Below are positions 33,501 to 44,366 of a DNA stretch of 64,000 nt, piece by piece. The position numbers and the translations under genes were made by a program. The stretch covers positions 124,001 through 188,000 of the forward strand of contig JANFAH010000003.1 of the NCBI GenBank assembly GCA_024663395.1, given 5' to 3'. Numbering within the stretch: position 1 is the first letter of the stretch; every line of letters begins with the position of its first letter. The notes below the pieces were generated by a model that saw nothing but the letters and a program-made list of their open reading frames with translations, was not told the origin of the DNA and ran no database searches. This DNA is from Pisolithus tinctorius (taxonomy: Eukaryota; Basidiomycota; Agaricomycetes; Boletales; Pisolithaceae).

Positions 33501-35665
33501 ACGTACGTGCTCTCACCATATGAGTCTCTGGTCGTCTGCCGACCCTTTCCCTGCTATTACTCATCTACAGATGGTACGTACTCTCACGGTTTGAGTCTGT
33601 GGTCGTCTGCTGACCCTTTCCCTGCTATTACCCATCTACAGAATGTATGTGTTCTCAACTTTTGAGTCTGTGGTCGTCTGCTGACCCTTTCCCTGCTATT
33701 ACCCATCTACAGGAAGTACGCGTCCTCACCATTTGAGTCTGTGGTCGTCTGCTGACCCTTTCCCTACTATTACCCATCTACAGACGGTACATGTTCTCTC
33801 GGTTTGAGTCTCTGGTCGTCTGTTGACCCTTTCCCTGCTGTTTCCCATCTACAGGCAGTACGTGTCCTCAAGGTTTGGGTTTCTGGTCGTCTGCTAACCC
33901 TTTCCCTGCTATTTCCCGTCTACAGCCCGTACGTGATCTCAACCTTTGAGTCTCTGGCCGTCTGCTGACCCTTTCCCTGCTATTTCTCATCTACAGGCCG
34001 TACGTGTTCTCAACTTTTGAGTCTCTGGTCGCCTGCTGACCCTTTCCCTGCTATTACCCATCTACAGGCAGTACGTGTCCTCAGGGTTTGAGTCTCTGGT
34101 CGTCTGCTGACTCTTTCCCTACTATTACCCATCTACAGATGGTACATGTTCTCTCGGTTTGAGTCTCTGGTCGTCTGCTGACCCTTTCCCTGCTATTATT
34201 CATCTACAGATGGTACGTGCTCTCTCTGTTTGAGTCACTGGTGGTCTGCTGACCCTTTCCCCGCTGTTACCCATCTACAGGCAGTACGTGTCCTCACGGT
34301 TTGAGTTTCTGGTCGTCTACTGACCCTTTCCCTGCTATTTCCCATCTACAGACAGTACGTGTTCTTAACTTTTGAGTCTCTAGTCGTCTGCTGACCCTTT
34401 CCCTGCTATTACTCATTTACAGGGTGTACGTGTTCTCACCATTTGAGTCACTGGTCGTCTGCTGACCCTTTCCCTACTATTACCCATCCACAGTACGTAC
34501 GTGCTCTCACGGTTTGAGTCTGTGGTCGTCTGCCGACCCTTTCCCTGCTATTACACATCTACAGAACGTATGTGTCCTCACGGTTTGAGTCACTGGTGGT
34601 CTGCTGACCCTTTCCCTACTATTACCCATCTACAGCCCGTACGTGTTCTCAACTTCCAAGTCTGTGGTCGTCTGCTGACCCTTTCCCTGCTATTACCCAT
34701 CTACAGTCAGTAGGTGTCCTCACCATTTGAGTCCCTGGTCATCTGCTGACCCTTTCCTTCCTGTTACCTATCTACAGATGGTACATGTTCTCACTGTTTG
34801 AGTCTCTGGTCGTCTGCTCACCCTTTCCCTACTATTACCCCTCTGCAGATGGTACATGTTCTCACCATTTGAGTCTCTGGTCATCTGCTGGCTGACCTTT
34901 GTTGTCCTTTTTCCCATCCACAGCAAGTATGTTGTCACCACTTGAACTTCTGGCCGTCTGCTGATCCTCCCTTCCTGCTATGACTCATACACAGGAAGTC
35001 CGTGTTCTCCGCATATAAGTCTCTGGCCCTCCGCTGACTCTTCCCCTGCTATTGCTGATCCACAGGCAGTCCGTGTTCTCGCCGTTTGTGCTTTTCGCGA
35101 TCTGCTGATCTTTGTCCTGCTATTGCCCATCCACAGTTCGTGCGTATTCTCGCCATTTGAGATTTTGACTGTCTACTGACCTTTGCCCGACTCTTACGCA
35201 TCCACAGCGTGTGCGTATTCTTTCCTTTTGGCGTTTTGGCTGTTGCTTCATCCTTGTCTTGCTGTTGCACATCCATAGGCAGTGCGTACTCTCGTCTTTT
35301 GGCCTGCCGGTCATTTGCTCATCATTAAGCTGTCCCCTTGCGTTGTGCATCCAGAGAGTGTGTGCTCTTCTCTTTCGCTTTTCACTTCACTGATACCACC
35401 AGCACTTCAGGCAATGGATGACGACTCTTCTCCATCAATGTCATCAAACTCGCCGCTCCCAAATGAGTGAGTCCAGTTGATGTCACTTCCCACGATGCTT
35501 CCTATGGTAATATATGCTATTAGCTCTGTTGCGGTTCCCCCTGCGCACTCCGAAGATCCCTCCTGCGACGACTCTGCTGATATGTCCTCCGAGGACTTGG
35601 AAGTTGCGTCCTTCGATGATCCTGATGCAGTTGCTGGGTCTTCTGCTGAGCGTAGAGCCTCCTGA
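30501..35665 (+). CDS. Candidate single-codon micro-exon gene (about 138 residues, about 70 introns)
   Basis: Model from splice signals only. A first coding exon is possible at 30501-30518 (ATG, six codons, ending CAG before GTGGGT). Then come 67 exons of exactly 3 nt between 30625 and 35357, then exons 35411-35466 and 35524-35665 (stop TGA 35663-35665). All phases are compatible: a phase-0 first exon, 3-nt exons, and a phase-0 entry to the acidic, Ser-rich tail (AMDDDSSPSMSSNSPLP; SEDPSCDDSADMSSEDLEV). None of the 67 triplets is a stop. Residues encoded by the micro-exons are mostly A, P, G, S, M, N, Y and E. I recognise no family. The first exon is the weakest part, and the gene could begin elsewhere. 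It lies just outside the right KDZ end. Confidence 0.45.
30605..35365 (+). repeat. 71-bp tandem array of intron-like units (67 copies)
   Basis: Each unit reads, in order: GTRYGT (GTATGT, GTACGT, GTGCGT, GTACAT), a body with TCACNNTTTGAGTC, the branch-point-like TGCTGAC, CCTTTCCCTGCTATTACCC, CATCTACAG, then three variable bases before the next GTRYGT. The central copies (about 31700-34870) repeat at 71 bp, some at 74 bp through an extra TAA. Units at both ends are more diverged. The spacing CAG-NNN-GT is kept in all 67 copies. The acceptor is changed in a few: CGG near 30908 and 32430, AAG near 32704, TAG near 31621 and 35279, GAG near 35353. Confidence 0.95.
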
Positions 35666-36568
35666 ACACTGCTATTTCCGATCTGGTCAAGTGATCGCAG
35701 TTGTGACCCTGAATGTCTTTGAATCCAAATCATTTGCCGTGCTCTTGTTCTCTTGTGTTTTGCCTTCTTTTAAAAAACGGAAAAAGAAAAACGACACAAA
35801 TGGGCTTGTTCTTTGTACGATAAACACCTCATCCTGGAGTTTCAACACTCCTACCATTACTCGTTGATGCGTCTGGTTGCGCACCTACATATGCTTCTTC
35901 CCTCCGTGTTTCCTTTGCTCAGCCTTGCGTTCATTCACAAGCAATGGCTAAGAAATATTATGCTGTACAGTATTTCGTCTGGCTACCGACGTGCGCCGTG
36001 CCTTTGCTTCTACACAGGAGCTTGTATCCATGGCAAATCCTTGCACTCATGAAGACTGGATGCGAACCGCTATGTTGATTCGGCGTTAGAATCTATGTAT
36101 ATGTGCATAGTTTGCATCTCACGAGATACTCTACAACTTTGACTTGGGTGCTCCAGGATGCATCCTGGTCCAGGTCTGAAAACTGTTTCATCCCCTGAGT
36201 TTTTGCCTGATTGAAGGTGCTGGGCTCTCCCTTTTTGAGAGCCTGCCTTTTGGTGCTGCTTGATTCATGACAAGCAATATGCCAACCATTATGATACTAG
36301 AGGATAGGGCTGATGGGGACAGCAGGCACCTTGTTTACAGAGATGTCATAGACTCCCCCAATTTACAGCTACCAATCAATATGTGTACAAGCCTCTCTTT
36401 GTCATTGCAATGCTGCCCTAGGTCCTGTCTCTAATTGCCAATACAATTTCTTTGCTAGGCCTTCTCAGTAAGAAAAATCTGAACCTCCTCACTTCTGATG
36501 AAGCACTGATTGGAGAGACAATCCCTTCAGATAATGAGTCCATGTACAGGATCAGAAGCATCATGAAC
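35666..36568. other. 3' flank of the micro-exon array and intergenic DNA
   Basis: Holds an A-rich stretch (35775-35800) and a 16-bp perfect palindrome, CCAGGATGCATCCTGG, near 36153. No gene is recognised. The CpG-poor tract begins around 36200. Confidence 0.5.
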
Positions 36569-37679
36569 TCACATATTGTTCTTGAACACAAATGAATAGC
36601 CATCCAGAAAGGCAGGATATGCCCTGCACATGTACCCACTGAGCAACCACATGACATTGATAACTCCCAAGCATTTGAAGACCTCAGCAGACCTCACAAC
36701 ATCATGATGGAGATCAGTGATTTGAAGCCATAGACAGCCACCATCTGTCAAAGTGCAAGGAATAGACCTGCAAGTATATGGCAAGTGATGAAGGTCCTCA
36801 CATCCACCAAATTTGAAACCACATGAGGCATATTTTTGCAGGGCTGCCATGGTCTTAAAGCTGATTGAGCCATTATAAATTGGAAGTGAGTTGATGAGTG
36901 TGCAGTGATGGAATGTCAGGTTGGGATATGTGCCAAAAATGCTGTCAGCACTGATGAAATTCATTACAGCTGTGCTGCAGAACTGAAACAGCAGGGAGAT
37001 AGCAGTCAATGTCCTGGAGACAATAACATCAATGTGATGGGTGCCATTGGAAAAAGTGAGGATAGAGTGAATGGCAGACATGTTGTAAGGGCTGGCCTCA
37101 ATGCAACTCTTGTGAATGATGTTGTAACCTGCAAGCTGGTAGTTGGAGTATGTTAATCCATGAAGGGAATGAGAGAGACATACCTTCACATTCTAGTTTC
37201 ATGGATAAGTAACACATCTGGCACAAAGGCATGTAAATATCTATGTCTGAGGGTGTCCAAGCACAGCTGTTGGCAGGCAAGACCATGTGAAGTGCAAAGG
37301 AACCAGAAATGACAGTGTCACAGGAGCACAAGATACCTACCAGGACTGCACAGTTGGAGAAAAACCCAGCTGTCCAAATATGGAGGTGGTATCTGATATA
37401 ATGGTACACAGCCACCCTGTAGACACATGCAAAATTGTGTTGACAGTAGCACATGTCAGATGCAATGCCAACTTGTGCCCAGACACTGGCATGCAGTTTG
37501 TATCTGACAGGAATTGGTGTGATCCATATCCAGTGCCAAACATCAAATGTGTCAGCCTCAAACCACACCCAGTCCTCCTGGGCTTTCTGACTGGTCTCCA
37601 AAAATTTCCATTCACTTGTGTTCCCCCAAAATGTGCATATGAGAGGCATAAAGTCATATAACATACTGCATAGATACAT
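36569..37679 (-). CDS. Hypothetical protein with nucleotidyltransferase-like signature
   Basis: Minus-strand exons 37679-37184 and 37128-36569, joined by a 55-nt intron (GTATGT...GCAG), give 351 residues with no stop. The stretch ISGSFALHMVLPANSCAWTP and then SDIDIYMP has the GS...DxD pattern of nucleotidyltransferase-fold proteins. It is followed by YNIIHKS, FSNGTHHIDVIVS and STAVMNFISADSIFGTYPNL, the order seen in a large uncharacterised agaric family. The N-terminal third is rich in Trp, Cys and His and does not fit the family, so it may hold an unrecognised intron or decay. The CpG-poor sequence suggests age. Activity cannot be judged. Confidence 0.5.
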
Positions 37680-39511
37680 ATTGCAAAGAGTCCAACATAA
37701 TCAAGAGAGGTGACAAGAAGTCTTCACCCAAAATATCATCATCACCATATGTTTGAGACAGGTCCAGCAGGACACTGCTGCCACAAGCAGAGGTGCTTGA
37801 TGTATCAGGCAGAGACTGTGGTGTATGGGTTTGTTGGTGGGGTGCAGGAGTGGCAGATGAAGTGACTGCAGGAGCAGCAGATGAAGTGGCTGTGGGTGGA
37901 GGTGGCAGAGGGGATCCTCTCGACTCTGTGAACATGCTGGGCAGTGCAGGTAATATCATCCCAGCATTCTTCCCATAACTTTCTTGATCATTGATGATGA
38001 TGGAGTTGAAAAACTTAAGTATGCACACATTACAGCAAACTCATGATGACAAATAAGTGTAACTTACTCACACCAATGTTCATTTTTCATGTCCTTTCCA
38101 TACTGTTCAATATCCTTGATGAATAAGTGGTCCATTGCACTCCAAAAGTCACGGCCAGTCTTCACTCTTCCTGGGGGGGCCTTGTGACTCATCAACTTGG
38201 CATGTTTGGCAGGAGGCTTGCTTGGTGAGCCTGTTTCTTTGCCACTCTCAGCCCTGCTCTCTGCTCCAGGACCCACAACATATTGATGCCATCTTCCATA
38301 GAAGCACTGTAAACACAACATGTCAACACTTCAGATCCTTGAGATGAATGTATGCACCACACCAGATAGGCAAAGTGTAACTGGTGCTCAACCTTAGACC
38401 CCATACCTACCCCCCCTCACTTATGTTTGTTCAGTACTGTCCATGTAAATTCCTTGAGCAATATGTGTCCCTTGCCACTGTCTGACACACCAGTGCTCTC
38501 CAATATCTAAGTTGAGATGCAATCAGTGACAAACATCAAGCCATCAAAAGAAAGGAGGTGACTTGCCAGTGTGCAGAACTTGCTTTGAATCCCACTGCAT
38601 TCCTTCTTAATCATGGTGTAGAGCACCTGTTCATGCACCAGGTTCCCAAACATGTTCTGGAATCCCAGAGTGTCTGTGTGTGACTTGAGCTGATCCTACC
38701 ACCAGTGCACAATGAGTGAGATAGTGCAGCATAGAAAGTGAAGGGCCTCACCTCCACATTGACATGCAGCATCTTGTATTTGGTGCACCCAGCTTGGATG
38801 AGCATATCCTTGCAGGTGATAGCTACTTGCATCTGATGATGATGATCATCTGCAGGCCATCATAGATATGGAACATACCATCTGGTCTGCACTAAGCTGA
38901 AATCCACCTTTGAGCCCAGAGGTCACCTTCTGCATGGCAGTCTTCATGCTTGCTGATTCCACCTTGATTTCTTCAATCCCATTTAACATTTTGTAGTTAG
39001 TGGCCTGCTGCCAGATCCACAACCAAAGATCTGTGGCATTCAGCTTCCTCCCAACCTTGATATGTCAATGAGCATAAGGGAAATAAAAATATGCTGACTT
39101 AAATGATGTGGCTTACATCAATGAACATGCTAAGCTCCAAGAACTGTGCTGCTTTCAGTACAAATTTACTTGCCACTTTCTGAGCCCACAGTTTGAAGTC
39201 CTTGACACAGTTGTCTGAGAGTTCACTTTCCAGGCATGAGATTGCTGAGAAACTGGAGTGGGGTGTGAGCCAAGAACTGTCATTGTCATTGCATTGCATT
39301 GTTCCTCCAGAGGATTGTGGAATGCAGCTAGTTGTGGCACATCAGATTCTGACACATTGCAAGCCCATTGAGATGCATCTGACATCCACTGGGACATGTT
39401 GGGTGCCCTTGGAGACACATTAGGTACTCTCAGAGACTCATTGTGTGCTCTGAGAGACCTGTCACATGGGGCAATGTCAGTCCTCATCATCTGTGCCATG
39501 TCAACCCCCAA
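37680..39511 (-). pseudogene. Decayed hypothetical gene (transposon-derived?)
   Basis: A series of minus-strand pieces in shifting frames, from about 39511 down to 37700. It begins MGVDMAQMMRTDIAPCDRSL. It includes MLHVNVEVRPFTFYAAL near 38765, TGRDFWSAMDHLFIKDIEQY with KNEHWC near 38070-38170, and a Pro/Ala/Ser/Thr-rich tail with an acidic end (YGDDDILGEDFLSP) near 37700-37950. I do not recognise the family. Splice-like joints cannot be set with confidence. Confidence 0.4.
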
Positions 39512-39850
39512 AGGTCTTGGTGATCCTTTAGAGGAGCATGGTGAGCCTCACATGATGATGTACTGTATGTATGCACCTGTGGAGATGCAATGCAATCTGA
39601 GAGGTGAGTTTACAAAACCTGAGGATGGTATATTTCTGAAAGGGTATGCACTGGGATCATGGTGGGGGCTGCTGCAACAACATCTTGTCTACACAATTTG
39701 AGAGAGATTAATATGAGCACAGAGGCAGAGAAAAAAAAAAGATGACACATCTTATATTTTTTTCCAGATATTGAGAACCAAATAATGTCATCCTGTCAGC
39801 ATGACATTGTTGATCAGAGAGACAGAGATATCACATGAAACCCATTGCAT

Positions 39851-41022
39851 TTATTGGCCTGCTGTGTCTTGACCTGTATGGTGGAAGATGTTGATAAACT
39901 GTGCAGGTGCTGCAGATGCATTTGATGGTTGGCTTGGAGGTACTGATACTGCTGATGTGCTCAATATACAGCATGCTGGCACTGTGAACATGCTTGATGG
40001 CTGGCCTGGCAGTGATGGTATCACTGTGCTCAGCACACCCTGACTTTGAGTATTGCCTTTCAAGGTTTTTTGTGACTTGATCTTCTGCACCTCAAGCTCA
40101 GCTGCTGTGCCTGTATGAATTGCCCAATTGCATTCAAGTGGTGGAGGTTGGATGTGGAAGCATTGCACATGAATTGCATCATGCATCTGTGTGGTGTTTA
40201 GTATGAGGTCAGATGGGGAAATGTGCTCAATGCACTGCTGTGTTTTAGACATCTTCTCACATTCCTTGTAGATGGGTGCTGTAGATGAACCAGTACATTT
40301 ATGTGCAGCACATTGACACCACACAGAAGTCCCTTGAACAAGCGATAGCATCAGCTGCACACATGGATGTATTGATGATACAAAACTTACCATGGCTGGC
40401 AGTACTGCCCACCCTGATGGCTGTATATGTGGAAGTTGATAAATGTCTGAAGCACTGGTGACTTGGAAAGTCTTGAGCAATACATAGTTGGCTTGATTGC
40501 ACTGCTGGGCTGGTGAGTGACAGATCTGAAGAATTTCACAAAGCCATCTGATGATAGGGAGGGCCCCATCAACAGAGCATGGTTCCTTTGCCAGGACAAA
40601 GCTGTCAAGGTTACACATTTCACCATTAGATGCAGCAACAGATGAACAACTTTGAAATAGTCAGTGTGTTGCATGCAGCAGTGCATGTGGGATGTGCAAT
40701 GCTGTTGATGTCTTCTCAAGTGGTTTGGGTCAACTCTTGTCATGTAGACATGATCCTGTAATGGACATGTCCATCTTCCAACATTGATTTGCACAAGTCA
40801 CCCACTGGGCAAACAAGAACCAGCTTCTGGAACAAACCTGAAGAAATCTGCAATGACATTCCAGATTGATGGAACATCCACATTGATTAGCAACTGGACT
40901 CCTGATCCAGCAATGAGCCAGTCACATGCATTATCACTGTAGGGAAGATGGGTTGCCAGAGATGAATGGGTCATAAATTTACCACCAGACAAGAAATGGT
41001 GGATGTGATTGCAGTGTGCCAT
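39851..41022 (-). pseudogene. Decayed hypothetical coding region
   Basis: Minus-strand frames 41022-40798, 40794-40387 and 40618-39851 overlap in different frames. They include SGVQLLINVDVPSIWNVIAD and DHVYMTRVDPNHLRRHQQHC. The composition is rich in His, Cys and Gln, probably an effect of CpG loss. No domain is assigned. It overlaps the start of the plus-strand gag remnant at 40966. Confidence 0.35.
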
Positions 41023-41790
41023 AGGGATGCATTCTCCAAGGAACTCCTGAACTACTATCCAGGTGCCTCAGTGAAAGATTGTCACTATACTAAAGCCAAC
41101 CTTGAAACCTTACTCTACCATCAAGTTCAGAAACTGATGGGATTGCTGGAAGATCTCAGGAAATATGTCTGAGAATTCCAATGCATCCTTGGCCTCATCC
41201 AGAAGAAGAAGAAACTCCCTGAGGACTACATCAATGAGAAATTCCTTGAGGGGTTTCCCCCAAGGTTTCAGAATTCCTTGCTCATGTGATTGCAACTCTC
41301 TGACTTAGATCATGACATTGATGAACCATGGGAGTTTGATATAGTCTATATACATGCCAACTACCTGCTCAGTGGGGCCAAGCAAAACCTTCCTCAGCCA
41401 GATTCATCAGCACTGTTTCCCCAGAATTCCACTCCATCTTCCTTGCCAACTGTTCCTACTATTTTGAAACAAGAATATGTTCATGTTGCTCAGCAACCTG
41501 TTTCTGCCTTGCCTCCTCAACAAGGTCAAGAAGGCCAATTCCATTGTTCCTTTGATCCACAGTGTTTCTTCTGTGGAGGAACAGATGGTCACAGAACTGC
41601 AGAGTGTGTGCTGTGTCATGAATACATACAAGCTGGGAAATGCTCCCTGATTGGGGGAAGAGTTTTCATGCCAGATGGCTCTGACATTCCTAGGACAGCT
41701 GTGGGTCATAATTTCAAGGAAAAGATCAATAACTTCCTCACCATGTGTGACTTGATCATTGCCTCAGCAAACCTCATCTCAGTTCAGTGA
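40966..41790 (+). pseudogene. Gag remnant with zinc finger, same family as 3322-4686
   Basis: One plus-strand frame broken by TGA at 41170-41172 and 41287-41289. It ends with CFFCGGTDGHRTAECVLC, then YIQAGKCSLIGGRVFMPDG, collinear with the minus-strand Gag at 3322-4686. It stops 33 bp before the LTR at 41824. Its own upstream LTR is not visible. Confidence 0.7.
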
Positions 41791-41823
41791 CCAGGCCAGC
41801 AGTCAACCTTGTCCTGCAGGCAT

Positions 41824-42170
41824 TGTAGGGAATGTAATTTCCCTACCAGGGGAATTGCCTTATTTTGCTTGTTTTACTTCATTTTCATTCTAGATACTTT
41901 TTTCTATGAGTTGCACTTAGATTTCGCTTTTTTGGTTGCTTAGTCAGCAGTAGTGCTACTTGTGTATGGTTTTTTCCTTTAGAAATAATAGACAAGTTAC
42001 CACAGACAAGAGACAACTTTGAGCAGGTCATTCCCTGCACCAAGACAGCCTTAGAAGCCTTCAGATGACTACCAGGAACCTTGCCTAGGCTATAGAAGCC
42101 CCTTTTGGCCTACTCTCTCCCCTCAGATCTCATCATTCTCCCAACCTCTCTCTTAAATCCATTTCCTACA
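41824..42170 (+). repeat. LTR at the left end of the large inverted repeat
   Basis: 347 bp, TGTAGGGAATG...TTTCCTACA. It shares blocks with the LTR of the 1031-16791 element, for example CGCTTTTTTGG/TGTGCTTAGTCAGCA, ATAGACAAGTTACC and GGCTATAGAAGCCCC. It is followed directly by ACTGGAGCCCACTG (42171-42184), the same primer-binding motif as at 4898-4911. Confidence 0.75.
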
Positions 42171-42271
42171 ACTGGAGCCCACTGCAAGGGGGGTTCTGTT
42201 TGTTTTGGGAAAAGAAGCCACCACTTTATCACCACATGAAAGTTTTTCTGGATTGGGCTTGGGCAAGCTAA

Positions 42272-43006
42272 GTGTTCAGAATCCCAATTCTAGCTACAGT
42301 CTACACTCAGGAATTTGGGAAATTTTCAGAGCTATTTTTCAAGCAGCAAATGTCAAGCAAGTATCTAAGTCAAAGATCCCTTGAGCTGAGAAGCAAGTCC
42401 AAAGGAAAATTAATAGTTGAATTTTTGCGAAGAAGCTGTGAGAATGTGCCAAGAGAGCTCGAGGGAATGCCACTGAGGCATTTGAGGGACACACCATGGT
42501 TCTCAGGGTGCACATCTGACCTTTTTAGGTATTTTAAAGAGGTTTGAAGTCTTTGTGAGCACGAGAATTGCTTTGATGACCAAGATTGGGCGAAATGGGC
42601 TTGCTGGTATGCAGGCAGCGAAGTCTCCAACTCATGGTATGAATTCATTGAAGATCAGTTGGTTTGGCCTGAGTTTGTAGTGGCTGTCACGTGTTTGTAT
42701 CCTGGGTCCCAGAAATTGGATCAACAGTGTTTGAGGAATGACCTCTACAGTCTCATTGATGGCCGAGCAAGAAGAGAAATTTGTACAGAGGAAGAACTGA
42801 TGAACTACAGACTTTATTTTCTAGATTTAGCAATGTATCTATGGGTTTTGAAGCAACTCAAGGCCAATGAACTTGAAGACCTCTATTTGCAAGGTTTCAA
42901 CAAAGAATTTTGGCATGAAATCATTTGGAAAATGCGATGCAATGATCGATGGCAACATTCTGATGATCCATGGCCCATGCAGCAAGTAACGTACACAGCC
43001 ACATGA
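42272..43006 (+). pseudogene. Gag remnant, left arm
   Basis: One frame with TGA at 42545-42547 (after LFRYFKEV) and a stop at 43004-43006. It carries RHLRDTPWFSGCTSDLF, WPEFVVAVTCLYPGSQ and YSLIDGRARREICTEEELM. The right-arm copy reads CGA at the position of the first TGA, so the change is directly visible. Same broad family as the Gag at 3322-4686. Confidence 0.8.
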
Positions 43007-43090
43007 CTACTACACAAAGGATTTTGCTTGGAGTGAGTGTGAACAAGCACAGAAGACTACTATGAGCCTCGAAACAACCAGGGAACTAGT

Positions 43091-43840
43091 TTGGACAAGC
43101 AGCAACAGCCTACAAAGTCTTTTCTGAGTTTGTCGATGCACAGCTCACTGACAACTGATGTACAGGAATCTATGGACTTACTGGAATGCATGCAGCATGA
43201 GCAAATACTGATGTTAGTGTCAGCAAGTCATGCGCAGCCAAGAAGACAAAGAGTGAAGACCCAAGCCCAGGCAGGCTCATCAAAGCAGCAGCAACAGCCC
43301 ATTTTGAGACAAAGGAGTTTTCTTTGAGTGTGAACAAACTACTAACTACTGAGTTACAGGAAGCAGTAGAGCTTGAGTGAGTTGAACGAGTGGTAGTGGA
43401 AGATCCACTCACAGCAAAAGTCCCATTTGAATTCAAGGCAAATTACAACACTCAAAGGGGTTTTTCATTTTGTTCATATTGAGTTTCTCTGATGGCTACT
43501 GGTGTGTCACTACAGGAGTCCTACCTAAGAGGTCAAGGCGATGAAAGAAGTGGCCTCAGAGTTCCAGCAGTCAGCAAAGACACACATCAGTTAACTGACA
43601 ATCTGTTCATATCAAAGATACCACTTGAGTTTGAAGCAGAAAGGCTTGAAGAACACATGAAGCCCACAGGAGTTGAAGTCAAGGAGCTCAAAACACTCAC
43701 AGGCAGTCTCGAAGTGGAAAAGTTGGTGTGCAAAGAGATCATTGACTCACATAGGATGCCACAGCATATGAATCATGCTGAGTCAAGGGTTATTGTGAAG
43801 AGGATCAAGATTGAGAAGCCATCAAGGCTCATCATATGAA
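43091..43840 (+). pseudogene. Second ORF region of the gag-type element, left arm
   Basis: Gln/Glu-rich, poorly structured reading frames (MDKQQQPTKSFLSLSM; MATGVSLQESYLRGQGDERS; LTDNLFISKIPLEFEAE). They align with 56004-55243 in the right arm at roughly three-quarters amino-acid identity by eye. Function unknown. A short gap with stops separates the two pieces. Confidence 0.55.
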
Positions 43841-44366
43841 GGAAGCCACCAGAAGAAGTTTTGCAAATCGAAATGTTGAAGCATGCAGCAAGGGTGGATG
43901 ACCTTGCACTTGAAATGTTCTGTGGCCATGCAGTGTCAGCAATATATATATTATTCAGGAGTTCATTGAGAGTATTGACATGTGCATTTGGTATTAGGAC
44001 TTGTAGAGAAAGTCCAGCAATGTTGACTAAGTGGAGTCACATGACCGCTCTGCACATCAAGGCAGCGCACACAATAGTACTACATACTGACAAATCTAGC
44101 ATTATAGGCTGACTACACAAGATCATGATGATCAAAGGATATGAAGAATGGGGCAAACAAGGTGCTGAATGGAAGCTGCTGCAGTTACAAGCGAAGGTGA
44201 CAATGCTGGGAGCGACAACAGCATCAACCAGAGTGATAATGATGATGACAACACTTGGCATGGAATGGTGGCTGTGCAGAGAGAGGTTTCCTGTTCAATG
44301 GAGACAAGGTGTGAGGAGTGCAGGAGCTGAGCTCAACAGCTCATGGGTTCATTTTGATTTCGAGAT

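Noticed and set aside
31422..35350. Minus-strand ORFs of 60-84 codons with a 24-residue repeat (NTHSLWVGNSGARV type) inside the 71-bp array
   Set aside because: The period is 71, so frames break after a few units. No ORF spans the array, and the reading follows from the repeat itself.
30605..35365. CRISPR array
   Set aside because: The units are contiguous diverging repeats with no unique spacers, in a eukaryotic context.
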